Program-made: the position numbers and the translations under genes
The notes under the pieces: generated by a model
What the model was told of the DNA's origin: nothing
Databases searched by the model: none
Seen by the model: the letters and a program-made list of their open reading frames with translations, nothing else
Shown here: positions 21,079 through 33,556 of the stretch, in pieces
Numbering within the stretch: position 1 is the stretch's first letter
Layout: every line of letters starts with the position of its first letter
Assembly (NCBI GenBank): GCA_037974335.1
Contig: CM075760.1
Coordinates: forward strand, 67,261,477 to 67,325,476
Direction of reading: 5' to 3'
Length of the DNA: 64,000 bases
Source: Prionace glauca
Taxonomy: Eukaryota > Chordata > Chondrichthyes > Carcharhiniformes > Carcharhinidae

Positions 21079-21141
21079 ATCAAACTAAATGCCTTACAAG
21101 CCGATATGAATCCTCGACAGAATCAAATGGCACGGAAAACG
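21079..21141 (+). CDS. TCR-delta connecting-peptide exon
   Basis: Between acceptor tgtgcccttccag (ends 21078) and donor G|GTATGTAC (21142). With the G carried over from C1 it reads DQTKCLTSRYESSTESNGTE, 21 residues, phase 1 at both ends. The Cys is well placed to make the interchain disulfide with the partner TCR chain. One N-glycosylation site (NGT). Confidence 0.8.
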
Positions 21142-21249
21142 GTATGTACTTTATTCAACATTAATAAAAGGAAAACACTTGCAAATAGACAGATTGATAA
21201 GTGGACAGATAGGCAGGGGTACAGAGCCGGAGATCGAATGATAAACATA

Positions 21250-21460
21250 TAGTGAGATGGGGAGAAAGATAGATCATCACACAGAGTGAAGGAGAGAGAT
21301 ATATAAATCGAGGGATGGGGGGCTGGTGGGTGGTGGGAAGAAGGTGAGGGAAAGAGAGAGAGAGACAGAGACAGAGAGAGAGATTAAGAGTGAAAGACAG
21401 ATGAAGATAGATGGACAGGGAGGTAGGCCGGTGGACAGACAGAGGGACAGGATGGACAGA
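21250..21460. repeat. GA/GACA-rich simple repeat
   Basis: Purine-rich low-complexity DNA ('gagagagagagacagagacagagag', 'gacagacagagggacagg') in the intron between CP and TM exons. Confidence 0.8.
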
Positions 21461-21582
21461 CGGACAAATTCAAGCTGTTAGATAATGAAAAAAAACACAC
21501 ATTAGTGGTTTTAGTTGTTTTTTAGTTCCACATGATACATGCACCAAACCAGATCTATCTTTTGTTTCTCTCATTTTGGCAG

Positions 21583-21693
21583 ATCGGCTGAGGGTGAACT
21601 TTTTGTCTTTGACGGTGATGGGGCTGAGAATTTTATTTTTCAAGATCATTGTCTTCAATGTCCTGATGACGGCCAGGGTGTGGCTATTCTGAG
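21583..21693 (+). CDS. TCR-delta transmembrane exon with stop codon
   Basis: Acceptor ctcattttggcag ends at 21582. The frame (phase 1) reads DRLRVNFLSLTVMGL, RILFFKIIVFNVLM, TARVWLF, stop TGA at 21690-21692. The helix carries Arg and Lys five residues apart, which in TCR alpha/delta chains contact CD3 subunits; there is almost no cytoplasmic tail. Donor G|GTAAGATC at 21694 leads to a 3' UTR exon. Confidence 0.85.
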
Positions 21694-22191
21694 GTAAGAT
21701 CGGTCACCTAAATGCGTGCCCAGAAACACAAAGTGAGATGGACACAGTCCATTGACGGGATCTCGGGAGGCCACTGTTAAGGCAGGCGCTGCAGCTAACC
21801 CGTGGAGTGAACAGGAACTTGGATGCATTTAGACAAATGAACTCTTACCCAAGTGCTCCATCACTTTTCATCTCGGTCCCCCCAACCCCCACCCCCAATC
21901 GCAGCCTTGACTTCTTAAACCTCTCCAGAGTTGTGTTTAATTATGGGTGTCACTGATAGACTGGCCTTTTACACCCATCCTCTGGTCTTGAGCTGTGTGG
22001 ATCTTTTAGAGAGTCATTGCAAGCTCTATGGGCCAAATCCCATCCTTCTACACTGCAGAGGTTCTTGTGCACTTGCACTGGCTTCTGAGAATATTAATGG
22101 GGAACGTTAATGGAGACCCTAAAGATAAAACGTGTTCTTTTCCTGCTGATCTTTGATGTACTAACACTGTTATTCCTTTCATTCCAAACAG

Positions 22192-23515
22192 AACTGCATT
22201 GTACGATTAAATGGATTCAGGAGTGAACTCATTAACTGGGACATCAAAATCCAGACACTTCCTGATCATAGATTCCACTTCAAGCAATTCAAACTCGCTT
22301 GTTTAAAATGGCGGCTTAACTTTTAAATATCCTCATCTCGGTAACTTTTTCCCACTGTTATTTTGATTTGAAACTCGTGGTTCTGCATGATTTCTACTGC
22401 TTATGCAACACAAACATTTCAATTATGCATTTCAGCAACAGTGTGGAGCTAACATTTATATGGTCTCTGCCTGCATTAGTGTCGGAGACATTTTTGAAAA
22501 CAGCATTTTCAATTTTAGGACATAGAGAACTTCGATTTTTATATTCTTTGCTTAGAATAATACCATCCTATTGCATAGGAAGCAGCCACTCAGCCCATAG
22601 TGACAGTGCCAGCCCCTTTACAGGGCAATCTAGCAAATGGCACCTCACCTTTCCCTTTTGTTTGTTTTATTCTGGTAGTTATTTTAAATGTTCTATTTTT
22701 ATTGCATGCAATTTAAGAGCAGAAGATCCATATAATCAGCAAGGGTCTGATCGGATTTTCATCAAACTCAATAACTCAGTAGTTAGATTTGAATGGTGAG
22801 TAGATAAGCTGGGTTTAAAATGACCCCTACCTGATCCATTCAGTTTTAGTCAGTCTCTATTTTCCTTTTTTTAGTATTTCAAGAGCTAGTGGAGGGAAGG
22901 GTGAGTTTGACAGCCTGGAGTTACTTCTCTGAATCAAAGGAAGTCAACCAGAGTGAATATCAGGCGGCTAGTGGGATGCCACCCGCTTTTAGATTGTAGC
23001 CAAGGTGATATTCTCACTCCCGGACTGAATCTTGGACTCCAGACTTTCCTCCCAGTGTCTCGGAGGCCCCAAACCCCAGCCTGTACATCCGGGTCCTTAG
23101 AGATAACAGAGCCACCCTGTGTCACTGTGCAGAGTTTTACCATTACACTGCATTTCACAAATAAGATGAACAGGAGTTTTTGAATATCTCGCCATTAGCT
23201 TAGCCTAAAATCAGATTATTGCGCTCAGGTTATTTCACAGATGGGATATTCATACACATTTAAGATCGTCCGGTCAGTCAGGGGAAGTGAGAGTTATGGG
23301 GATAAGGTGGTAAAGTGGAGTTGAGGATAATATCAAACTAGCCATGACTTCATTGAAAGGCGAAACAAACCCGGTGTGCTGAATGATCATTTCTGCTCCT
23401 CCGAGTTATGCTCTCCTGGTTCGTTAATAACACCTATGTTCATATCTGTAACCTTGTTCTTTTGTCATGTGCATCGCTAATAATATTCAATAAATCTGCA
23501 GTCTTTACTGAAGGA
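22192..23515 (+). other. 3' UTR exon of the NAR-TCR gene
   Basis: Acceptor tttcattccaaacag ends at 22191. The exon has no long frame and reaches an AATAAA at 23489-23494; cleavage is expected about 20 bp later. A LINE 3' fragment appears to lie at 23270-23420 inside it. A separate untranslated last exon is usual for TCR alpha/delta genes. The end is inferred. Confidence 0.55.
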
Positions 23516-23739
23516 TATCTTCTGTCTCTTTGTTAACGCGTTGGCAAGACATGGTTTGGTCAACAGAGCGCACTTGACGTCACGCAGCACAAATGGAGGC
23601 CATTCGGTCCATAATGAGGATACCAGCTCCCCATAGCAGATCCGGCCAATTGGAACAATTTTATTTTTTGAAGTGAAACAATTGCAAGTCCACAGGTTTG
23701 AACCCTGGTCTCAGGGCTGAGGTTCATTCGCTCGATAGT

Positions 23740-24720
23740 CATTCCAGTACAAAGAACAAAGAAAATTACAGCTAGGAACAGGCCCTTCGGCCCTCCAAAC
23801 CTGCACCAACCATGCTGCCCAACTAAATTGAAACGCTCTACCCTTGCGGGGAACATATCCCTCTATTCCCATCTTATACATGTATTTGTCAAGGCACCTC
23901 TTAAAACTCACTACTGTATCCGCTTCCACGACCTCCCCCTTCAGCGAGTTCCAGGAACCCACCACGTTTTGTGTTAAAAAAAAACTTGCCTCATATGTCT
24001 CCTTTAAACCTTGCTGCTCACACCTTAAACCTATGTCCCTAGTAATTGACTCTTCCACCATGGGAAAAACCTTCTGACTAACCATTCTGTCCACGCCTCT
24101 ACCAATGTTGTAGCCACTTACCAGGTCACCCTCTCAACCTCTGTCATTGCGGTGAGAACAACTCAAATTTCTCCAACCTCTCCTCATTGCTAAATCCCTC
24201 CATATCAGACAACATTCTGGTAAATATTTCTTGTACCCTCTCCAAAGCCTCCACTTCCTTCTGGTAGTGTGGCGACCAGAATTGATCACTATGTTCCAAG
24301 AGCAACATCACTAAGTTTCCATAAAACTGCAACATAACTTGCCAATTTTCAACTCAACGCACCGGCCGAGGAAAGCAAACATGCTATATGCTTCCTTGAC
24401 TGTTTCTCCACCTGCATTGCCACTTTCAGTAGCCTGTGTACCTGTACACTCAGATCCCTCTGCCTATCAACACTCTTAAGGATTCTGCCATTTACTGTAT
24501 ATTTCCTATCTATATCAGACCTTCCAAAATGCACCATCTCACATTTGTCCAGATTAAACTCCATCTGCTATCCCTTCCATCAAGTCTCCAACTGAACTAT
24601 ATCCTGCTGTATCCTCTGATGGTCCTCATCACTATCTGCAAATCTACAAACCTTTGTGTCATCTTCAAACTTACTAATCAATTCTGTTACATTTTCTTCC
24701 AATATGCTGCCGTCTCCACA
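23740..24720 (-). repeat. CR1-like LINE, long 3' fragment
   Basis: Antisense LINE with several frame breaks. Recognisable pieces on the minus strand include RGHSFKV-like, FTQNVVGSWNSL, a YRANEPQ-like 3' end, and MEFNLDKCEMVHFGRSD further upstream. It ends near an A/C-rich stretch. Confidence 0.75.
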
Positions 24721-24929
24721 ATCCACCCCCAGCCCCTCCCCCTCCCCTCCCCTCCCCCACCCGAGAAACAATGGGAATTATGGGAATGGAAGAGGGGAAG
24801 CTTCCTAATAGGAATGAGGGAATTGAGGAGCTAACCCCACCAGGCTGGGAAAGCGAGAAAAATCTCAAAATGTTCCCAACACCCAAAGATAAACTCTGCT
24901 CCTGCGCCTGGTTTAACTACATCGGCTGC

Positions 24930-25290
24930 AGTGGTAATTTGGGTCATTAGGGATGGGCTATAAATGTTGGTCAGGACAGTGACTCCCACACACAATGTAT
25001 TTGTTACTTCACTTATTGATAAGTGCATTGTGGGCAGGGCCAGAATGAATTTCCCATCCAGAATCACCATTGAACCGTGTGGCTTGTGTTGACCATGATG
25101 TTGTACTTGAAATCTCATGTAGTGAACCAGATGGGTTTTAATAACAATTGACTCATGGTTTGATTGTTGAATTTCAGATTGTTTTTATTGAATTCAGGTT
25201 TCTCTAACTGCCATGGCTGGAATTCAATCCTCATGTATGCTCAAAGCATTAGCTCTGGCTTTCTGGATTAATCACCACGCCATTATAAGA
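24930..25290 (+). repeat. Dispersed repeat fragments
   Basis: 'cattagggatgggctataaatgttgg' followed by 'gtagtgaaccagatgggtttta', the two ends of the family at 18446 and 20238. Confidence 0.5.
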
Positions 25291-25359
25291 TGCCGTTATA
25301 ACATCCCTGAAGGGGGAAGGAGAAACAATTTATCATGATGGGTTTTGTGTCCGTGTTAA

Positions 25360-25677
25360 AATAGAATCGTCGAAACAATACATTGCAGAAAGAGGCCATT
25401 CTGTCCATCGAGTCTGCACTGACTCTCCGAAAGAGAAATCAATCCAGACCCTCCCCTCTGCCCACGGTCAATCCTGTACATCTGTGGGACACAAAGGTAC
25501 ATTTTGGCATGGCCAATACACCCAACCTGCACATCCTTGGACTGAGGTAGGAGACGAGAGCATCCGGATAAAACCGTTGCAGATACGGGGAGAACGTGCA
25601 AATTTAACACAGGCAGCTACCCATGGCTGGATTCGAACCAGTGTCTCTGACACTGCTGAGCTAACCACTGTGCTAAG
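25360..25677 (-). repeat. tRNA-derived SINE, near full length
   Basis: Minus-strand copy with tail at 25363, middle around 25520-25600, and head with B-box complement 'ggattcgaacc' near 25629. Bases 25680-26578 hold nothing recognisable apart from a C-rich stretch at 26335-26400. Confidence 0.75.
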
Positions 25678-26577
25678 GACTCTGGGTGACTTGCCCAGAG
25701 ACCGTTATCCCTCGCATCAAACCCATCAAACTTTAGTGTGACTGTTCAACCTATACTTGGTATTTTAAGGGGAATGATCCAGCTCTCTCACAGGAATGAC
25801 ACAAATTACATTCTCAGTCTCAAAGTTCATGCTCTGAAAATCCTATCAGGTGTTTATTTTCTTTTGCTTCTTGACAGCAGGAGGGTTAATCGCCTTTGGG
25901 TTGCTTATTTTGATAGAAACTGTTGAGATGTAATGATACATGCGTTCACTGCTGATTGGGGGAACCAGGGTCTGGTTGACAAGGCGACCAACGGCAGAAA
26001 GAAGTCCTCCGAGTGTGCGGTTTCACTCAACAGGTCGCTGAGCCTCTCAGTTTGTTCAAAGATCAGAACTTGTGGTTTGATCACCCGGGACTGGAAACTC
26101 CAGCAGCGAGATGGCAGTTAGTCAGAGCCGGGGGGAGTGGTGAGAGGCCAGGTGTTGCCAACTGCCGACAAGCCTGAATCTTTTCAGAGACTTTCCCAGC
26201 GACTGAAATTGCAGGAGATTTCTGCAGAAGGCAGTTCCAAAGGCACACAGGCCTCTGAAAGGAGAAAGAATTATTTTATTCGCTCCCTTTCCAATCTATC
26301 CCGCGATGGTTAAACATTCCGTCAGCTTCCACTCTCACACCGCTGCCCCCATCACCCCTCCGACCACCCACCACCGCCCTCCCCCGCCCCCGCCACACTC
26401 CTCTAAAAGATCATATATGTTTCAAAAATCATCACTCAATCTTTTACACTCCAAAGGATTGTGTCCGATCTTTCCTCGGAAAACCCCGTCCCAAGTCCCC
26501 ACTGAAGTGGAACGCGTTAAGAAAGACAATCTGTGTTCTTTACACAGTCTGGCCTTCATGTGACTCCTGACACACAA

Positions 26578-26830
26578 CATTTTTATTCATTCATGGAACA
26601 TGGGCGTTTCTTGCCCATCTCCATTTACCCTTGGAGGACAGTTGACAGTCACCCACATTGATGTGGCTCTAGACTCACGTATTGGCTTAACCTGGTAAGC
26701 ACGGCAGATTTCCTTCCTAAAGGAGATAGTGACCCAGATTTTTTTTTCTCTGACAATTGACAAAGATTTCACTGTCATCAGTAGATTCAAAATTTCGGGG
26801 TTTTTTATTGAATTGTGTTTCAAGCACGGG
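26578..26830 (+). repeat. Dispersed repeat ('ttcatggaacatgggcgt' family)
   Basis: Same family as 18446-18720; shares 'cacggcagatttccttccctaaagg'. Confidence 0.55.
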
Positions 26831-26934
26831 ACCCCAGAAGATTGGCTGAGCTTTTAGATTGATACTCAAGAGATAATTTCACCACACCATTCCGTCCCCT
26901 GATTGACTGTGAACCATAATCTGAGATGGCCATG

Positions 26935-27375
26935 AGCAAACCATATCTGACAGCGTGTGTATCTATGTGTGTGTGTGTGTGTTGCGTATCTATGTGTGCG
27001 CATGTGTGCGTTTCTGTCTGTCTGTCATTTTGCCTGAGACAATCTGCCTGTCTTTGTCCACGTCTGTGTTTGTGTGTGTGTGTGTGTCGAAGAGTTTGCG
27101 TTGTTGTCTGAGTGTGTGTGCATGTCTGAGTGTGATCCTTTCTGTGTGCTTGTTTGTTTGAGTATGTGCATGTGCGTGTGTGAAATTTTGTGTGCACGAG
27201 AGAGAGAGTGTGTGTGTGTGTGTGTGTGTGTGACAGAGAGAGAGTAGGATTGCCCACACACTCACACACACACACACTCTCTCTCTCTCACGCACACATA
27301 TTTTCACACACGCACATACACATACTCAAACAAACAAGCACACAGAAAAGATGACACTCAGACATGCCCACTGTT
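26935..27375. repeat. Inverted GT/CA satellite
   Basis: The left part (27080-27200) is approximately the reverse complement of the right part (27265-27375): both contain 'catactcaaacaaacaagc' and 'cacactcagacatgc' when read on the appropriate strand. A third copy, direct with the right arm, is at 30560-30980. A dispersed-repeat piece follows at 27390-27620; bases 27620-28787 show nothing recognisable. Confidence 0.7.
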
Positions 27376-28786
27376 CAAGGGCAATTAGAAAGAGTAACAC
27401 AAAACCAGAAAATGCTGGAACAGTTCTGCAGCGCTGACATCATCTGTAAGAGAGAATAGTGTTAGCGTTTCGAGTCCGGATGGCCCTGATGAATTGTCAT
27501 CGAGACTCTAAACTTTGGCTCTATTCTCTTTCCGCAGATACTGTCAGACCCACTGAGATGTTCCAGAATGTTTTTTGTTTTGGATTAACGAATCCGCAGT
27601 AATTTATGTTTCGGACCAGCAACAATTTTTGGTTTTGCGAACAACACTCATGGACAAATGAATGAAAATTATTGAGAACGAATCTATGAATTCACAAGTT
27701 CCTGTTTAGCTGATTCTTCAGGCAGTAACTATTAATGAATCAAATGAAAGTTACACTCCAGTCAATCCTGTTACTCATTAGGTTTGTATATTAAAGAACG
27801 AGACAATTCGGCCTAACAAGCACATGTTTGCTATCTCAATAAGCTAAAAAAAATTGCCCGACTGCATTTGCCGTTGACACATGCCCCACTACATGTTATA
27901 TTTTCGATTTTGTAATCATTCTCTTTTGAAAGTCACCCCAGAAAATGTTTAAACTGGTCTTTGAGACAATGAATCCCAGAGCCGAACAGTTGGCGACGTA
28001 AACCCGACTCGCTCATCATCGATTTCAGGAACAATTCTTGCTATGTCTCTTACACGTGCACCTTACTAAGCCACCATGAAAGTTTAATATGTATACAGTA
28101 ACATACAGGCTACTGAGAAGTAACAGTTTGTCATTTGGCCTCTCTCTCCCTGCTCTGCCAGTAAACAAGATTATGGCTGATCTTATTATAAGCTTCTGCC
28201 AACCCTAATCACATTTCACCCGTCTTGTTTGCTAAGAATCTAGCTCCTTCTGCCTTATGAGGGAGGGATTTCCAGGGACACATAACCCTCTGAGAGGAAA
28301 ACCTTCCCACTCTTCTCTCTCCTAAATGTGCGATCCCTTTTTTTAAAGAGTGCCCTTGGGGTTTCACTGGAACATTGCAGCAGGATAAGGAGGGACTCGT
28401 AGGCAGGGAGAGCGAGGATGAAAACAGGCTGTGAGTTGGAATTCTCGAAATGAGTCACACATTTCTTCTCAGAGAAGAAACCAGCGTAGGCCAAAGTGCA
28501 GCAATTCAGACAAAAACAGGAAACGCTGCCTGCATTAAGGCAGTCAGTAACTGTGCAAGTGAGAAACCGAGTTCAGGTTTCAGATTGATGTCTTTGTTAT
28601 GAGGGCTGGAAGATGTAAGAGATGAAGAATTATTTTTATTCTTCTGCCCCATGTGGTTGTTGTAACCTCTCGCCTCTTGTCTAAATGAATATTTCAGAGG
28701 ATAGGTAAATGTCGGCCACATTTCTCTCGGTCTTGTCTCACACACAGTCCAGGTTGTTGGCAGATTTCCTTTCTGAAATAACGTAA

Positions 28787-29175
28787 AAACTAGAAGCAGG
28801 AATAGGTCATCTGGCCCTCCGAGCCTGATCCGCCATTCATTAAAAACATTGCTGATCTTTTTCCTGGTCTCAACTCCACTTACCCGCCCGTTCACCATAA
28901 CCCTGAATTCCGTTACTGCTCAAAAATTTATCTTTGCCTTAAAAATGTTTAACGATGCAGCCTCAACTGTTTCACTGGGCAGGGCTTTATAAAGATTGAC
29001 AGTCATTTAGGTGATGAGGTTCCTCCTCAACACAATCCAAAATCCCTTCGTCTTTATTTTGAAGTCTTGTCCCTTAGTTCTAATTTCATCGTCAGTGGAA
29101 ACAGCCTCCTTGCTTCTGTCTTATCTATTCCATTCATAATTGTATGCGTTTCTATGATAACCCCGATTTTCTTCC
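28787..29175 (-). repeat. LINE 3' fragment
   Basis: Antisense: 'ggaataggtcatctggccctccgagcctg' to 'tttctatgataacc'. Confidence 0.65.
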
Positions 29176-29329
29176 AAACCCCAATGAGAATTGACACAGT
29201 ATTGGTGCACACAAGGTACTTTTGCAACAACAGATGGCAGTTTTATTCTGGTCTCTATTATTCAGCCGAATTTTCAGTTCTACACTTTCTTTGATTAAAT
29301 CCCACCTGTCACTGTTGGTGGGATTTCAA

Positions 29330-29530
29330 CTCGTGTGTCCAGTGCAGTAGACAATATTTTCCCAAGCCACAACCACTACCACGGCAAAACCACAAGGGCA
29401 GCAGATACCTGGGAACAACATCAAAAGGAGATTCACCCTTCAAAACACTCACCATCCCGACTTGGAAATATATCAGCCGTTCCTTCAGTTCTGATAGGTC
29501 ATAATCCTGGAATTATCAGAATTGTCTATC
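29330..29530 (+). repeat. Dispersed repeat fragment
   Basis: 'acaagggcagcagatacctggg...ccatcccgacttggaaatata', same family as 20238-20600. Confidence 0.55.
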
Positions 29531-29696
29531 TTTCAATGAGATCACCCATTCTTCAGAACTTAGTTCAATACACGCACCACTCTCACCTCAATGGACAATG
29601 TTTACATCCCAGAATCAGTCTGGTGAACTATTGGCGCACCCCATCAATAACAAGTATGTTCATCCTCACACTCCTCTCTATACCCAGATTGGAGAC

Positions 29697-29992
29697 ACAC
29701 TGACATAGTGATTAGCATTGCTGCATCATAGTATCAGGCACCCTATTTAGATTCCTGGCTTGGGTCACTGTCTGTGCGGAATCTGCATTTTTTCCCCGTG
29801 TCTGCTTAGGTTTACATCGAGTGCTCCGATTTGCTCCCACAGTCTGAAAGATGTTCTGGTTAGGTGCATTGACCATGCTAACTTCTACATCAATGTACTG
29901 GAACAGACGTCGACTAGAGGATTTTCACTGTGGCATTATTGCAGTATTAATGTAAGCCTTTCTGTGAATCACAAGTTATTGTTGAATTCAAA
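29697..29992 (+). repeat. tRNA-derived SINE
   Basis: Plus-strand copy with decayed head (29703-29757), middle and the 'taatgtaagcc...tgtgaatcac' tail. Bases 29992-30465 are featureless. Confidence 0.7.
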
Positions 29993-30465
29993 AATTCAAA
30001 TTGCATTGGATTCACTGAGGGTGCTGTGTGGGGAATTGAACTGAACCAGTATGTCTATAATATTAGTCTGGGACAGTTCAGTGACATGATCACTGTCCTA
30101 CGATCTCTACCTTCCAAATCTGTTGTTCAATTTTAAATTAATTATTGAGCAACCAATATGAATGCACGAACAATTCTGTTTCAATGTCCAGATGCGCCTT
30201 ACGTCCGCCCTCTGCTGACTGCCCATTGCACAGCGGGAACAGGCGGATGTAACGATTCCCTCTGAGGGTCAACTGGATGATCAGAAGAGCAGTAATTAAT
30301 ACAGCTGCAAACAGCAAGAACCAAAATTACAACTACAGAGTCCAAAAGGAGAGAAACTGGGCTGTTTCGATTGTTTCAGGACATGGAAATTAATCTGTTC
30401 TTATGTGTGCTGTAGATTTGAACTCACGGTTCAGCGCTGAAAGAGTTAATGGAAAAGTGAACATG

Positions 30466-30530
30466 CGATGAGTCGGAGCTACTATAAATGCCTCAGTGTA
30501 AGTGAGACCAGAACCTTGCAGTCATGAAGT
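30466..30530 (+). promoter_or_regulatory. Possible TATA promoter before the CA array
   Basis: CTATAAATG at about 30481-30489 followed 35 bp later by ATG (30524). What follows is simple repeat, so no gene is evident. Could be chance. Confidence 0.2.
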
Positions 30531-30539
30531 ATAGTGATC

Positions 30540-31195
30540 AATCCCTCTCTCCCTCTCTCTCTCTCTCTCACAAACACACACACTCTCACGCACACATACT
30601 TCCACACACGCACATACACACACTTAATCAAATAAGCACACTGAAAAAACTCACACTCAGACATGCACACACACTCAGACAACAATGCAAACTGTCTGAG
30701 ACAAAGGCTAACAGATAGACACACACACACACACACACAAACACAGACATGGGCAAAGACAGGCAGGTTATCTCAGGCAAAATGACACACAGACATAAAC
30801 GCACACATGCACACACACACAGACACACACACACACACACAGATATGGACAAAGACAGGCAGGTTATCTCAGGCAAAATGACACAGACATAAACGCATAC
30901 ATGCACACACACACACACAGACACACACACACACACGCACACACAGATAGACACGCTGTCAGATAAACACACACATGGACGCGCTCTGATACACACTGAC
31001 AAACAAACACATGTACACACACTCTCAGACAACACATATATAAAGATACTCAAACAAGGACACAGAAACACATACACTCACAAAGCAGACACAAATGTTC
31101 AGACAAACTCAGGCACATATTCACACAGACACTATCTCTCAGCTAAATACACACACTCAGATAAACAAACAGGCACAGCCACACACAAGCAGAGT
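30540..31195. repeat. CT and CA-rich compound satellite
   Basis: Starts with (CT)n, then (CA)n with a roughly 100-bp higher-order unit ('caaagacaggcaggttatctcaggcaaaatgacac' type) at 30750-30950. Related to 26935-27375. Confidence 0.85.
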
Positions 31196-31429
31196 TTCCG
31201 AAATCATAGGCACGGATGCACCCACACAGAGCCAAATACAGACTGCTTTCTGTTAGCCCTATTGATGGGTGGGATGGAGGAGTGAGCTGATTTTTAACAA
31301 GAAACAAGAGGAAAAATTGAAGTTTTTTTGAGACAAAGCTGATTTTTCCTGATGTTCCCCCCCCCCCATCAAATTGAGTTAGCGATACCCCCACCTGCCC
31401 CGTGTTCCCCCCAAATACATTTGTCCCAG

Positions 31430-32245
31430 TGTCAGCATAGTGGTACAGTGACAAACACTGCAGCCTCACTGTGCCAGGGACCTGTGGGTCATTTGCCAAA
31501 GATATTTTGGCCTTGGAGGGAGTGCAGAGGAGGTTTACTCGGCTGATACCGGAGTTGAGGGGGTTGAGCTATGAGGAGAGGCTGAATAAACTAGGCTTGT
31601 ACTCGTTGGAGTTTAGAAGAATGAGGGGAGATCTCATTGAGACGTATAAGATGATGAATGGGATGGATAGGATAGAGGTGGAGAGACTCTTCCCGCTCAA
31701 AAAAGACAGTAGGACTAGGGGGCACAGCCTGAAGATGAACGGGGGGCGTTTTAGAACGGAGTTGAGGAGGAACTTCTTCACTCAAAGGGTGGTGAATCTC
31801 TGGAATTCTCTACCCGTTGAAGTGGTGGAGGCTGCCTCGCTAAATATTTTCAAGAAGTGGGTTGATGGGTTTTTGATAAGAGAGAGGATTAAGGGTGATG
31901 GGGAGAGGGCCGGAATGTGGAACTGAGCCACGACAGATCAGCCATGATCTTATTGAATGGCGGGGCAGGCTCGAAGGGCCCGATGGCCTACTCCTGCTCC
32001 TATTTGTTATGTTCTTATGTTCTTATCTGCACGTTTCCCCCGTGTCTGTGTGGGTTTTCTCCGGTTTCCTTCCCCAGTCTGAAAAATGTGGTGGGTTACG
32101 GGGCATTGGGCCGAGATTAAATTCTCCTTCAGTGTTATCTGAACAGGAATGTGGAGACTAGGGCAATTCTCATAGTGAGTTCTTGGCAATGTTAATGTAA
32201 GCCGGCTTACTAGTGACACTAATTAAGAACTTAAACTGCAGGTCT
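31430..32245 (+). repeat. SINE split by a LINE insertion
   Basis: The SINE head (31430-31495, ending 'cagggacctgtgggtca') and SINE middle plus tail (32028-32245, from 'tctgcacgttt') are separated by a LINE 3' end. Confidence 0.75.
31497..32027 (+). mobile_element. CR1-like LINE, 5'-truncated, inserted in a SINE
   Basis: Begins in the reverse transcriptase C-terminal region (DILALEGVQRRFTRLIPELRG), stays open to about 31926 and ends in 'tatttgttatgttcttatgttctt', the short-repeat tail of this subfamily. Relatives at 40500-41243 and 61800-62980. The open frame suggests a fairly recent insertion. Confidence 0.8.
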
Positions 32246-32439
32246 GGGTGCTGCTGTGACAATGCACCCTCTAGTTTAAACACTCTGCAATGCTGAGACT
32301 GGGGAGAGGAGTGAACAACAGGGAGCAGAATTGCAGCTTCTCTCCCCCCATTGAAACTGGGATTGTTGCTCCATCTGCTGCACCTCCCCACCACATCCAC
32401 TGGGGGGCAGTCTGGACAATGGGCTGCAGGCAGACCTCA

Positions 32440-33010
32440 CTGCGCCTGCGCCACATTCACACCACCGCCGGCGGCCATCTTGCGTTGCCAGGGGAGACGG
32501 CATCCCCCGCGCTGCTCTCTGGTTGACATCCCCTCCCGCACATGCGCCCAGGCAGTTCCATGTTAATCTTTTAATATTTTAAATTCTGATTATTATTATT
32601 CACATCCTCACCCGTCAGACTTTCGGTTCCTTCTCCAATCGGGAAAATCGTTTCTGTTTTTTATTCCGTCTGTTTTTCAATCACACCCGCGCGGTGCGCT
32701 CTGGGAAAATACTACCGCACATGCGCGGTTCCGCCACCTGCCTCTTTATAAAAATATGTATTTTATTTAATTTTAATTCCGCTCCGGGCGGGATTTCCGG
32801 GTGGGAATTTCTCTCACTTTCTACATTTCTGAAACGCCGCTTTTTCCTCGGCTGGGGGAGGGGCTGTAGTGATGTCATGGCAATATGGCGGCTGACCCCG
32901 CCTCTCTGCAGGACCCGGATGTTCCGCCAACGAGCAACGGCCGGGCCGGACTGGGCAAGAGGTGACACTGGGCGGAGCAGCGCCCGGGAGTGTTACAGCG
33001 ACCCCCGGTG
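32440..33010. promoter_or_regulatory. CpG island with two opposed YY1-type motifs
   Basis: CpG-rich, with GGCCATCTTGC (32473-32483) and AATATGGCGGC (32882-32892), which are YY1-type motifs in opposite orientation, and NRF1-like GCACATGCGC (about 32538 and 32717). Looks like a housekeeping-type promoter. It is unlike the ZNF cassette promoters. Which gene it serves is unclear; ZNF gene D downstream on the plus strand is one candidate. Confidence 0.5.
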
Positions 33011-33556
33011 GTCAGGAAGGGAAATAGCAGCAGGACAGTCTCTGCCCAAAGGCTTCCCCAGTTCAGCTGCTCAGAGACATTGGGAACCTCTTCAACTGGA
33101 AACTGCAGCTTCTCACATTCTCCCCCTGTGTTCAGTCATTGTTTAATAGACAATCTCTGTAGTGAAATCAGAAACAACTTGTTCACATTAAAGGGGATGG
33201 AAATCTGAACCATTCCGCTCAAAAAGCTCTGCTCGCCTTGAAATTTCAATTGAAATGTTCAAGATGAGAATTTATAGATACAAGTCATGTTGTATGTGGA
33301 ACGCTCATGATGCCACAATAACATCAGTACGGACATGTTTTCCCCTCAATTCACTAACTCCCAGTGTGATTCAGTATTTTGTTACAAAATTCCTCTGAAG
33401 GACCTTGGGATGTTTTATTGCAATAAACGTGTTGTATAAATATGAGTTGTTACTGATCCCAGCAGTCAGTTTGTGCACAGTAAGATTCCACAAACAGCAA
33501 CAACTGATCAATTCATGGTGATGTTAGTTCAAACACAAATGTTGGTCCTGCTGCAC

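Noticed and set aside
26935-27375. CRISPR-like array
   Set aside because: Eukaryotic CA/GT satellite; no constant repeats with unique spacers.
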